NCBI RefSeq assembly: GCF_009192775.1
Contig: NZ_VTFX01000001.1
Coordinates: forward strand, 620,001-684,000
Source of the DNA: Arthrobacter yangruifuii
GTDB lineage: Bacteria; Actinomycetota; Actinomycetes; Actinomycetales; Micrococcaceae
DNA length: 64,000 bases
Direction of reading: 5' to 3'
Under the pieces are notes generated by a model. That model saw only the letters and a program-made list of their open reading frames with translations. It ran no database searches and was not told where the DNA came from. This document shows positions 1-7,520 of the stretch, piece after piece (the stretch's first letter is position 1; the number at the start of each line of letters is the position of its first letter). Position numbers and translations under genes: made by a program.

Positions 1-310
1 GCAGGTTCTCATCCGGAATCACGCCGGTGCGTTCGATTCCCCGGCCGTCGATGGTCCGGCAGTAATCCGTCAGTACCTCCAGGAACAGCCGGGCACGGGC
101 ATCTTCGTCAGGATCCGCCGGAGGCAGGGAGCCCACCAGGTCCAGGTTGTAGTTGCCCAAGTAGATGCCCTTGGCGAAACTCGGACGGGATTCCGCGGTG
201 TCTCGGGCGGCTTCGGTGGCGTTGCGTGCGTCCTGCTCAGTGACCACGCGTTCCTTGATTCTGCGGGCGCTTCTGTTCCGGCTGGCGTCCGAAATGTCAG
301 TGGTGCTCAT
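1..310 (-). CDS. Acyl-CoA dehydrogenase family protein, N-terminal part (cut by window edge)
   Basis: The minus-strand frame opens with ATG at 310 behind GGAGGAG (seen on the minus strand just before the start) and stays open to base 1, so the gene continues outside the window. The first ~103 residues include PSFAKGIYLGNYNLDLVG and a charged acidic-arginine stretch, which resemble the N-terminal extension of mycobacterial-type FadE acyl-CoA dehydrogenases; these oxidise acyl-CoA with FAD in fatty-acid degradation. No catalytic residue lies in the visible part, so the family call rests on this N-terminal similarity only. It is divergent from the downstream plus-strand gene. Confidence 0.6.
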   Translation of the reverse strand, partial: MSTTDISDASRNRSARRIKERVVTEQDARNATEAARDTAESRPSFAKGIYLGNYNLDLVGSLPPADPDEDARARLFLEVLTDYCRTIDGRGIERTGVIPDENL

Positions 311-518
311 GGGATTTCTCCTCCGTCACGGCCGGGCTGCCCGGTGCCGGTGCCGGCATCGGCGCAGCAGCCCCGGCTCACTGTGGGGACCATGCTACGC
401 GTCAGTAGGTAGGGGTAAAGGGGGTTCGGTGGCTAATGTTGGCGGCAGGCTGCAATGTCGGAGGGAACCGCCTGGAACGGGCGGGAAACGGCAGCGGCAC
501 AACCTGAGGGAGAACAAC

Positions 519-1148
519 ATGGCATGGGTGGAGACGGAACGCGCTGAACTGGTCCGGACGCTGCGGGAGGCGGATCCGCTGGCACCGACGCTGTGTGAAG
601 GCTGGGATGTGCGCCGGCTGCTGGCCCACCTGGTGCTCCGTGAACACGCGCCCTGGAAGATTGCGGCCGATGCTGTGCGCCGGCCGAAACCAGGGCAGGA
701 AGTGCACCTGGGTGCCGAGGCTGCCGCCGCGGGCACGCCGGAGGGGTATGCGGCCCTGGTGGACCGGTTCGCCGCCGGGCCCGGCCGGTTCTCGCCCTAC
801 CGGCTGGATGCGGCAAACCTGGTGGAATACGTCATCCATCATGAGGACATCCGCCGCGGGGACGGCATGGCTGCACCCCGGGAACTCCCCGCCGGACAGC
901 AGCAGGCCCTGTGGAAGCAGCTGGGCCTGATGGCGCGGATGGGATACCGCACCAGCCCCGTGGGAGTGGAACTGGCGCTGCCCGGTTCCGGCCGGCGCCG
1001 CGTGAAGAACGGTGCGTCCTCGGTGCTGGTTTCCGGAGACGTGGTGGACCTTGCCCTGCACTCCATGGGCCGGCGTGCGGCGGCCAATGTGAGCATCGAA
1101 GGCGGGGGCGAGGCGGTCCGGATGTTCAGGCAGTGGGCAGCCCGCTAA
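519..1148 (+). CDS. TIGR03085-type metal-binding protein (DinB / maleylpyruvate isomerase-like fold)
   Basis: 209 aa starting at ATG 519 after CTGAGGGAG; the frame is open further upstream but has no better start. The N-terminal pattern TLCEGWDVRRLLAHLVLREH (residues 24-43) and the later IHHED (106-110) are what the TIGR03085 / mycothiol-dependent maleylpyruvate isomerase N-domain family shows; histidines in these places (H37, H43, H107/H108) would bind a divalent metal in a four-helix bundle. Known relatives are thiol-dependent enzymes or unassigned; mycothiol is the usual thiol in this bacterial group. Substrate is unknown. Stand-alone gene between a divergent dehydrogenase and a MarR regulator. 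Confidence 0.75.
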   Translation: MAWVETERAELVRTLREADPLAPTLCEGWDVRRLLAHLVLREHAPWKIAADAVRRPKPGQEVHLGAEAAAAGTPEGYAALVDRFAAGPGRFSPYRLDAANLVEYVIHHEDIRRGDGMAAPRELPAGQQQALWKQLGLMARMGYRTSPVGVELALPGSGRRRVKNGASSVLVSGDVVDLALHSMGRRAAANVSIEGGGEAVRMFRQWAAR

Positions 1149-1182
1149 TATTGCCCGGCTTGACAAGCACCCCCTCTATGCG

Positions 1183-1214
1183 GCTGAAATAGTAAGCACA
1201 CTGATTGTTTCAGC
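1183..1214. promoter_or_regulatory. Inverted repeat upstream of MarR gene, possible operator
   Basis: GCTGAAA at 1183-1189 is repeated inverted as TTTCAGC at 1208-1214, with 18 bases between. It lies in the gap before the MarR gene, about 20 bases downstream of a TTGACA (1160-1165). MarR proteins often bind inverted repeats in their own promoter. The arms are short, so chance is possible. Confidence 0.3.
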
Positions 1215-1257
1215 GGAGCAGAACCGCCTACCAATGACGTATCAGGGAAGCAGGAAG

Positions 1258-1752
1258 ATGCAGAACGAGGGGGACTGGGAACCCGTGCGGCTGCTCTCAA
1301 CGGCTGCACGACTGGTAAGACGGGAAGTAGATAACTCACTGCGGGCCGTGGGGTTGACCCAGGAGCGCGTGACGGTGCTGAGGGTGCTTCTGGCAGACGG
1401 ACCCATGCGGCGTGCGGAACTGGCGAGACGCCTGCGCGTCACCGCGCAGACCCTGGGCACGGCCTTGGCGAGCATGGCGGGGCAGGGCCTTGTGGAGGAG
1501 GTGCCGGCCGGCACAGTGGGGCGGTCCGGACGATGGATGGCGATCTCCGAGCGCGGGCAGAAGCTGCTCGCTGATGCCGAGAACCTCGAGCAGGACCAGT
1601 CCACGGCCGGAATCGGTCCGGAGCTGCGCCTTGAGCTGATGACACTCATCCGCGGACTCGAACACGGCAGGCCGCCGTCCCCCGGAATGCCCTCTGGAAC
1701 CGGTATGGCTGACGGATCCCGGCTGGCGGCGCCGGCCGACCCGCCGGGGTAA
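1258..1752 (+). CDS. MarR-family transcriptional regulator
   Basis: 164 aa from ATG 1258, preferred over ATG 1234 because AGGGAAG sits seven bases ahead of it. The middle of the protein (roughly residues 35-95) reads as a winged helix: LTQERVTVLRVLLADGP, then a recognition-helix-like segment RRLRVTAQTLGTALASM and a wing with GRSGRW. MarR dimers usually repress neighbouring genes and respond to small ligands. The Rieske ferredoxin and reductase genes begin 53 bases downstream on the same strand, so they are the most likely targets. The last ~25 residues are Pro/Gly rich and probably disordered. Confidence 0.8.
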   Translation: MQNEGDWEPVRLLSTAARLVRREVDNSLRAVGLTQERVTVLRVLLADGPMRRAELARRLRVTAQTLGTALASMAGQGLVEEVPAGTVGRSGRWMAISERGQKLLADAENLEQDQSTAGIGPELRLELMTLIRGLEHGRPPSPGMPSGTGMADGSRLAAPADPPG

Positions 1753-1805
1753 CGTGTTGACCAGGAGTAATTCGTACCTGGCCACGGGCCGGAGGAAGGA
1801 AGGGC

Positions 1806-2150
1806 ATGAGCGAGGGTATCCGCGTTGCCGGTGTCGACGAGATAGAGGAGGGCGAAGCCCTCACGGTGGACGCCGAAGCGGCTGGTACCGCGGATGATAT
1901 TGCCGTGTTCCACAGCGACAACGGACGCTTTTATGCACTGAATGACACCTGCACCCATGAGGATGCCTCCCTGGCCGACGGATGGATCGAGGGCGACGAA
2001 GTGGAGTGCCCCGTCCATTCCGCACGGTTCTGCCTGCGTACCGGTGCTGCCCTGTGCCTGCCGGCCCTCACCAATACGAAGGCCCACCGGGTCGAGGTGC
2101 GCGACGGAGCCGTTTGGCTGTACCCCAACGTGAGTCCGCTCGACGCCTGA
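1806..2150 (+). CDS. Rieske [2Fe-2S] ferredoxin
   Basis: 114 aa, start ATG 1806 after GGAGGAAGGAAGGGC. The two cluster-binding boxes are C49-T-H51 and C68-P-V-H71, separated by 16 residues, the usual Rieske arrangement for two Cys and two His ligands. Size and fold match the soluble ferredoxin components of aromatic-ring dioxygenases (BphA3/HcaC type). Its TGA overlaps the ATG of the next gene by one base, so ferredoxin and reductase should be made together and form an NAD(P)H-to-acceptor electron chain. No terminal oxygenase, P450 or other acceptor is encoded nearby, so the physiological partner is unknown. Confidence 0.9.
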   Translation: MSEGIRVAGVDEIEEGEALTVDAEAAGTADDIAVFHSDNGRFYALNDTCTHEDASLADGWIEGDEVECPVHSARFCLRTGAALCLPALTNTKAHRVEVRDGAVWLYPNVSPLDA

Positions 2151-3388
2151 TGGGTGCTGCCCCCGCGTCAATCGCCGTGGCGGGCGGCGGAATCTCCGGG
2201 TTCAGTGCCGTCCGCGAACTCCGCCGGCAGGGTTATACCGGAACCCTGCACCTTGTGGATGCTGCAGGCCTGCCCTACGACCGGCCTCCGCTGAGTAAGG
2301 CGTTCCTTGCCGGCACCCTGGACCGTCCCGCCCTGCAGCTCGCCCCCGCCCGGTGGTACGAGGACAACGGCACCTCGGTTATCGCCGACACCGTGGACAC
2401 CCTTGAGCCCGGCAACGGGATGGGCCCACCCGTCCTTACCCTCGGCTCGGGCAGGGAACTTGCCGCCGACGTCGTCCTGCTCGCGACCGGCGCCCGTGCC
2501 CGCCGGCTGCCGCTGCCCGGAATGGACCTGCCCCGCGTCTTTACGCTGCGCAGCGCCGGCGACGCCGAACTGCTGCGGGAACAGCTGGCACCCGGTGCGC
2601 ACCTGGTGATCCTGGGCGCAGGGTTGATCGGCGCCGAAGTGGCTGGAACGGCACGTGCCCTGGGCGCGGCCGTCACGCTGGTGGATCCCGCCGAGCTGCC
2701 GTCCGCGCAGGCCGTAGGCCCGGAAATGGCCCACTACCTGCAGGGGCTCCACGCCGCGCACGGGACAACCTGCGTGCGCGGCACCGCTGCGGCGATCACC
2801 CCGGACGGGGCGGGTGTGACTGTGGAGCTGGCGGACGGCGGCAGGCTGCGGGCCACGGCCGTGCTGGTTGCGGCGGGCAGCGAACCCGAGACGGCACTTG
2901 CCGAAGCGGCAGGACTCGCCGTGGACGGCGGCGTGCTGGTGGACGGATCAGGGCAGACCTCCCATCCGCGCATTTTCGCCGCCGGTGATTCCTCCAGGCA
3001 CCGGAATCCCGACGGCAGGCCGGGGCGCCGCTTCGAACATTGGGATGCCGCCCGCCGGACGGGCGAGGCGGCCGCCGCCGGGATGCTCGGCATCGATCCT
3101 CCGGCCGGGGCGGTGGACTGGTTCTGGTCCGACCGCTACGGCGTGCACCTGGAGGTGGCCGGCAGTATGGCGGCCCCGGGACAGAGCGTCCTCCGGGGCG
3201 GACCCGGTCCCGGGTTCACCGCCTTCCGGCTCGGTCCGGACGGGACGCTGGCGGGCGTGGCCGCCGTCGACGGCGGAACGGCCGTGCGTGCGGGGCGGAA
3301 GCTGATTGAAACCGGTCGTCTCCTCGACCCGGCGCAGCTGGCCGATCCCGCCGTTGACCTGCGCCGGCTGGCCCGCGGAAAGGCCTGA
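2150..3388 (+). CDS. FAD-dependent ferredoxin reductase (BphA4/HcaD-like)
   Basis: 412 aa from ATG 2150, whose A is the last base of the preceding stop (TGATG), indicating translational coupling. Two Rossmann motifs are visible: GGGISG at 12-17 for FAD and GAGLIG at 156-161 for NAD(P)H, plus the late FAD motif AAGD ending at D280. The segment YDRPPLSKAFL near residue 43 is typical of rubredoxin/ferredoxin reductases of oxygenase systems; a C-terminal reductase domain follows. It should transfer electrons from NADH or NADPH to the Rieske ferredoxin encoded immediately upstream. Physiological acceptor beyond the ferredoxin is not shown by the sequence. Confidence 0.88.
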   Translation: MGAAPASIAVAGGGISGFSAVRELRRQGYTGTLHLVDAAGLPYDRPPLSKAFLAGTLDRPALQLAPARWYEDNGTSVIADTVDTLEPGNGMGPPVLTLGSGRELAADVVLLATGARARRLPLPGMDLPRVFTLRSAGDAELLREQLAPGAHLVILGAGLIGAEVAGTARALGAAVTLVDPAELPSAQAVGPEMAHYLQGLHAAHGTTCVRGTAAAITPDGAGVTVELADGGRLRATAVLVAAGSEPETALAEAAGLAVDGGVLVDGSGQTSHPRIFAAGDSSRHRNPDGRPGRRFEHWDAARRTGEAAAAGMLGIDPPAGAVDWFWSDRYGVHLEVAGSMAAPGQSVLRGGPGPGFTAFRLGPDGTLAGVAAVDGGTAVRAGRKLIETGRLLDPAQLADPAVDLRRLARGKA

Positions 3389-3406
3389 AGGACCGGTCCG
3401 GACCGA

Positions 3407-3425
3407 TTAGGCAAGGTTAATGTTG
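3407..3425. promoter_or_regulatory. Weak candidate iron box upstream of siderophore-binding lipoprotein
   Basis: TTAGGCAAGGTTAATGTTG matches the actinobacterial DtxR/IdeR consensus TTAGGTTAGSCTAACCTAA at 12 of 19 positions, better in the left half. A second partial match, GGGTTAACCTAGC, lies at 3444-3456. The position before an iron-uptake gene is suggestive, but the score alone is weak. Confidence 0.35.
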
Positions 3426-3503
3426 CGTAATTGGCCGGGTCGTGGGTTAACCTAGCTTCTGGGGGGTCCGTTTCGTTCGTTATTTATATCCAAGGAGCCC
3501 ACT

Positions 3504-4547
3504 ATGGCCCTGTCCCGGATGCGCCGCGCTGCCGCGGCGGCCGCCGTCGCCGTCCTGTCCCTCTCCGCCTGCTCCACCGGCGCAACGGGTGAAAACCAGG
3601 CCTCCGGCACCGCCGCGGAAGACCAGTTCCCCGTCACCATTGAACACGCCTTCGGCGAGACCACCATCGAAGAGGCTCCCGAGCGGGTTGCCGCCGTGGC
3701 CTGGGCCAACGCCGAAACGGCGCTGGCGCTGGACGTGGTTCCGGTGGGCATGCCGCTGATCGAGTTCGGCGGCAATGACCACGGCACCACCCCCTGGATT
3801 GACGAAGCGCTGGATGGCCTGGACGCGTCCATCGGCACGGAAAACGCACCGGTGCAGTATTCCGAAGCCGACGGCATTGCCTTTGACGACGTCGCCGCCA
3901 CCGATCCCGACGTCATCATTGCCGCATACTCCGGCCTGTCCCAGGAGGATTACGACAAGCTGAGCAGGATCGCCCCCGTGGTCGCCTACCCCGAGACGGC
4001 GTACGGCACCCCCTGGCAGGAGACCACGAGCATGATCGGCAAAGCCCTGGGCAGGAGCGCCGAGGCCGAACAGCTGATCGCCGACACCGAGCACGCCATT
4101 GCGGACAAGGCCGCTGAATACCCGCAGCTGGAAGGCAAGTCCTTCATCTACGCCAACCTCGTTCCGGGCGGGGATACCTCGATCTACACCGATCTGGACA
4201 GCCGCCCCAGGTTCCTCCAGGCCCTGGGCCTCACCATGGCCCCGGTGGTGGAGGAGAACATCAAGGGCGAGGAGTTCTACATCACGTGGTCGAATGAAAA
4301 CCTCGACCAGCTGGATTCGGACATCTTCCTCAGCTGGGTGGCCAGCCAAGAGGTTGCGGACAGCCTTGCCTCCGATCCGCTGCTGGGCCAGATTCCCGCC
4401 GTGAAGAACGGCAGTTTCGTGGCCGACGCCGATCCGACGCGCACCGTCTCCATCTCAGCCATCAACGCCCTGAGCATTCCCTACGCCCTGGACAATGTGG
4501 TGCCGCTGATCGCCGACGCCGCCACGGCTGCCGACAACGCAAAGTAG
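3504..4547 (+). CDS. Iron-siderophore ABC transporter substrate-binding lipoprotein
   Basis: 347 aa, ATG 3504 behind AAGGAG. An Arg-containing N-region and Ala-rich hydrophobic stretch end in LSAC with C23 as the lipidated cysteine, then a Ser/Thr/Gly-rich linker. The mature part has the FepB/FecB-like helical-backbone binding-protein pattern: GETTIEEAPERVAAVAW near 48-65 and DPDVIIAAYSGLSQEDYDKL in the middle. It should capture ferric siderophore outside the membrane. It has no permease beside it, but it is a clear paralogue of the binding protein at 16555-17583, whose locus holds four permeases 8-15 kb away; it may use those. Probably iron-repressed. Confidence 0.88.
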   Translation: MALSRMRRAAAAAAVAVLSLSACSTGATGENQASGTAAEDQFPVTIEHAFGETTIEEAPERVAAVAWANAETALALDVVPVGMPLIEFGGNDHGTTPWIDEALDGLDASIGTENAPVQYSEADGIAFDDVAATDPDVIIAAYSGLSQEDYDKLSRIAPVVAYPETAYGTPWQETTSMIGKALGRSAEAEQLIADTEHAIADKAAEYPQLEGKSFIYANLVPGGDTSIYTDLDSRPRFLQALGLTMAPVVEENIKGEEFYITWSNENLDQLDSDIFLSWVASQEVADSLASDPLLGQIPAVKNGSFVADADPTRTVSISAINALSIPYALDNVVPLIADAATAADNAK

Positions 4548-4618
4548 GATCCGGCTCCTCCGGGTTGCGGGTCGGCCGATTGGACACTACGCCCCGTCGG
4601 TTTGCAATCATTTCAACC

Positions 4619-5842
4619 ATGGATGACCTGCTTTCCCTGACCAGTAGTTTCACGCCGCTCTTTGCCGTCCTGGCGGCGGTGGGTGTGGCGCTGATCCTGG
4701 CCCGGGTCCTGCGGGAGGTGGTCCACCGGGCCTTCAGGAAGACGCCCGGCATCCGGGAAATCACCGTGAAGGCCCGGAATCCGCTGCGGCTGGGGCTCTC
4801 GCTGATCGGGGCGCGGATCGCCCTGGGCGCCACCGCCCACGGCGCCGTCTGGTTGAAGCCGGTGGACTACGTGTTGGTGCTGGGCCTGATCGGAGCCGTG
4901 GCCTGGCTGGCCGCGGTGCTGCTGCTCGTCATTGAGGCACTGCTTCTCACGAAGTACAGCACGGATACCCGGGACAACCGCAGGCTCCGGCGGCTCAAGA
5001 CCCAGGTCATCCTGGGGCGGCGGGTCGGCATTGCCGTGGTGATCAGCCTGGCCGTGGCCTGCGTGCTGCTGACCATACCCGAGGTCCGTGCACTGGGCGC
5101 CGGTATCCTCGCTTCCGCAGGTGTCCTGTCCATTGTTGCCGGCCTCGCCGTGCAGGGCACCCTGACCAACGTCTTTGCCGGCATGCAGCTGGCCTTCACC
5201 GACGCGATCCGGGTGGACGACGTCGTTGTGGTGGAAGGCGAATGGGGCACCATCGAGGAAATCACCATGACTTATGTGGTGCTGCACATCTGGGATGACC
5301 GGCGGCTGATTCTGCCGTCCACCTACTTCACCACCACTCCGTTCCAGAACTGGACCCGGCGGCGGTCGGACATCCTGGGCACGGTGGAACTGGACCTGGA
5401 CTGGCGCGTGCCGGTGGGGGAGCTGCGCACCCTGCTGAAGCAGACCCTCGCCGACACCGATCTGTGGGACCGGCGGACCAGCGTCCTGCAAGTGACGGAC
5501 GCGGTGAAGGGAGTGGTCCGGATCCGCATTCTCGTGAGCGCAGCGGACAGCGGAACACTCTTCGATCTGCGCTGCCTCATCCGCGAAACCATGGTGACCC
5601 GGCTGCAGGAACGGCACCCGGAAGCGCTGCCGCGCCAGCGCTGGGAGGAAGTCCGGCCGCCCGTCCGCGATGCGCACGCCGCACCGCACCCGGCGCCGCG
5701 GCCCCGTCACGGGGACACCAGCGACTCCCAGTTGTTCACCGGCACCTTTGAAGCCGTGGAACGGCGGGCGAATTTCTCCGGCCCCGGCGAGGGCGTCATT
5801 GGTGAACGCGAGGAAAACGCCGACGGCACCGGGCGGCACTGA
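4619..5842 (+). CDS. MscS-family mechanosensitive ion channel
   Basis: 407 aa from ATG 4619; an in-frame TTG at 4565 would add 18 residues. Neither start has a clear ribosome site. Hydrophobic helices fill the first ~180 residues, ending in the MscS pore-helix pattern ASAGVLSIVAGLAVQG (from residue 165). The beta domain follows with VDDVVVVEGEWGTIEEI and LPSTYFTTTPFQNWTRR, hallmarks of MscS. The C-terminal ~60 residues are His/Pro/Arg rich and probably disordered. Such channels open on membrane tension to release solutes on osmotic downshock. It starts 71 bases after the lipoprotein gene and is probably separately transcribed. Confidence 0.92.
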   Translation: MDDLLSLTSSFTPLFAVLAAVGVALILARVLREVVHRAFRKTPGIREITVKARNPLRLGLSLIGARIALGATAHGAVWLKPVDYVLVLGLIGAVAWLAAVLLLVIEALLLTKYSTDTRDNRRLRRLKTQVILGRRVGIAVVISLAVACVLLTIPEVRALGAGILASAGVLSIVAGLAVQGTLTNVFAGMQLAFTDAIRVDDVVVVEGEWGTIEEITMTYVVLHIWDDRRLILPSTYFTTTPFQNWTRRRSDILGTVELDLDWRVPVGELRTLLKQTLADTDLWDRRTSVLQVTDAVKGVVRIRILVSAADSGTLFDLRCLIRETMVTRLQERHPEALPRQRWEEVRPPVRDAHAAPHPAPRPRHGDTSDSQLFTGTFEAVERRANFSGPGEGVIGEREENADGTGRH

Positions 5843-5952
5843 CCCGCCGTTCTCCGGCAAAGGCGGCACGGAAGTGTTGACAGGAGGCGCTGCGCCGGGC
5901 GGAATAGGAACCCCGGCAGTTCCGCCGGGCCGCCGAGCGAGGGGACGAGAAG

Positions 5953-6264
5953 ATGACCGATGCCTTTATGCTCCACGAAATCCAGGGCTCCAGCGTCTGG
6001 GCCAACGACGGCGAGCGGCTGGGCCTGGTGGGGGAGGTGCACCTCGACCGGAACACCGGTGATCCTGTCTGGATCACCGTTGACCTTGGCCTGTTCGAGA
6101 GCGAGGAACACTATGTTCCCCTGGTCAGTTCCCGCCGTGACGGGCAGGACATCTTTGTGAACTACTCGCGGCACCAGGTAGCCCATTCACCCGGAGCCCA
6201 CCCGGAGAACCCGCTCAGCCCCGGCGAGGAGAACATTCTGATGGAGTATTACGGCCTGCGCTAA
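5953..6264 (+). CDS. PRC-barrel domain protein
   Basis: 103 aa, ATG 5953 after GAGGGGACGAGAAG. The short sequence VWANDGERLGLVGEVHLDRNTG followed by ITVDLGLFESEEHYVPL fits a single PRC-barrel, a small beta-barrel found in photosynthetic reaction-centre H subunits, RimM and many actinobacterial stress proteins. No membrane segment or enzyme motif. The motif is split here only for reading. Arthrobacter-type genomes often carry such proteins beside stress genes, and this one lies between a mechanosensitive channel and a BrkB-like membrane protein. Its molecular role is unknown. Confidence 0.75.
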   Translation: MTDAFMLHEIQGSSVWANDGERLGLVGEVHLDRNTGDPVWITVDLGLFESEEHYVPLVSSRRDGQDIFVNYSRHQVAHSPGAHPENPLSPGEENILMEYYGLR

Positions 6265-6360
6265 AGAGCCGGCCCCGGTGCGTCAGCCGAATCCCTTTGG
6301 TGCTAAGGACGCTTACTAATAGCATGGGGGTCAGAACACCCATCCCAGCAGGAGGCTCCA

Positions 6361-7434
6361 GTGTCGCAGGAAACGAACAGCAAAGCCGAGACAGCACCCA
6401 GTCCGGACGATGCCAGTAAACCGGATAAACCCACCGAAGTCTCCAAGCCGAGCTGGAAATACATCCTCAAGAAGACGGTCCGGGAATTTTCCAAGGACCA
6501 GTGCACCGACCTCGCCGCGGCGCTGACCTACTACACGGTCCTGGCGATCTTCCCGGCGTTGCTGGCCATGGTCTCCATTCTGGGTCTGGTGGGACAGGCC
6601 GAAAGCACTACCAATGCGCTGCTGGACTTCGTGAAGCAGTTCGCCCCCGAAGACGCCGCAAAGCTGATTGAAGGACCCATTGAGCAGCTGACCTCGTCCA
6701 GCGGTGCCGGGCTTGCACTGATCGTCGGTATCGCAGGCGCCCTGTGGTCCGCCTCCGGCTTCGTGAAGGCATTTGGCCGTTCCATGAACCGGATCTATGA
6801 AATTGAGGAAGGCCGGCCCGCCTGGAAGCTGCTTCCCACGCAGCTGCTGGTGACCCTGCTCCTGGTCCTCATGGCGGCCGCACTGCTGCTCATGCTGGTG
6901 ATCTCCGGTCCGATCGCCGAAGCGATCGGCAACGTCATCGGCCTCGGCAGCGAAGCGGTGACCGTCTGGAACATCGCCAAGTGGCCGGTCATGGTCATCT
7001 TCGCCGTGCTGATCATTGCGGTCCTCTACTACGCCACCCCGAACGTGAAGCAGCCCAAGTTCCGTTGGATGAGCATGGGATCGCTCATCGCTCTGGTCAT
7101 CCTGGCGATCGTCACCGCGGGCTTCAGTTTCTACGTCGCGAACTTCGGCAACTACAACGCCACCTACGGCGCCATCGGCGGCGTCATTGTGCTGCTGCTG
7201 TGGATCTGGCTGGCCAATGTGTCCCTGCTCTTCGGTGCGGAATTCGACGCCGAGGTGGAGCGCGGCCGCGAACTGCAGGCCGGCATCCAGGCGGAGGAGT
7301 CGGTACAGCTTCCCCCGCGTGACACCCGGCAGACGGAAAAGCGCCAGGAACAGGAAGAGAAGGACATTGCCGAGGGCCGGAAACTGCGCCAGCAGCACGC
7401 CGGCAAGGATTACGACGACGACCTGCACGAGTAG
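6361..7434 (+). CDS. YihY/BrkB-family inner-membrane protein
   Basis: 357 aa from GTG 6361, seven bases after AGGAGG. A charged N-terminus is followed by DLAAALTYYTVLAIFPALLAM (split: DLAAALTYY, TVLAIFPALLAM), the signature of the YihY/BrkB family, and then several hydrophobic helices; YGAIGGVIVLLLWIWLAN near residue 265 is the second family signature. The C-terminal ~75 residues are a charged, Gln/Glu/Lys-rich cytoplasmic tail. The family was once called ribonuclease BN in error; its function is uncertain, with transport or envelope roles suggested. A strong terminator follows. Confidence 0.9.
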   Translation: MSQETNSKAETAPSPDDASKPDKPTEVSKPSWKYILKKTVREFSKDQCTDLAAALTYYTVLAIFPALLAMVSILGLVGQAESTTNALLDFVKQFAPEDAAKLIEGPIEQLTSSSGAGLALIVGIAGALWSASGFVKAFGRSMNRIYEIEEGRPAWKLLPTQLLVTLLLVLMAAALLLMLVISGPIAEAIGNVIGLGSEAVTVWNIAKWPVMVIFAVLIIAVLYYATPNVKQPKFRWMSMGSLIALVILAIVTAGFSFYVANFGNYNATYGAIGGVIVLLLWIWLANVSLLFGAEFDAEVERGRELQAGIQAEESVQLPPRDTRQTEKRQEQEEKDIAEGRKLRQQHAGKDYDDDLHE

Positions 7435-7463
7435 TCCCGCGCAGCATTAGCCGCGCAGACTGA

Positions 7464-7501
7464 AACCGCCCCGGACCGAACGGTCCGGGGCGGTTCTGTT
7501 T
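7464..7501. terminator. Bidirectional intrinsic terminator
   Basis: A near-perfect stem (arms 7464-7478 and 7481-7495, core CCGCCCCGGACC/GGTCCGGGGCGG) is followed by TTCTGTTT on the plus strand and preceded by AAA, giving T-rich tail also on the minus strand. It lies between the convergent BrkB-like and permease genes and can serve both. Confidence 0.85.
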
Positions 7502-7520
7502 GCAGGTTCGGCTTCCGCGT

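Noticed and set aside
1160-1195. A full promoter with TTGACA before the MarR gene
   Set aside because: No -10 box at the normal 16-18 base distance; TGAAAT is 19 bases away and weak.
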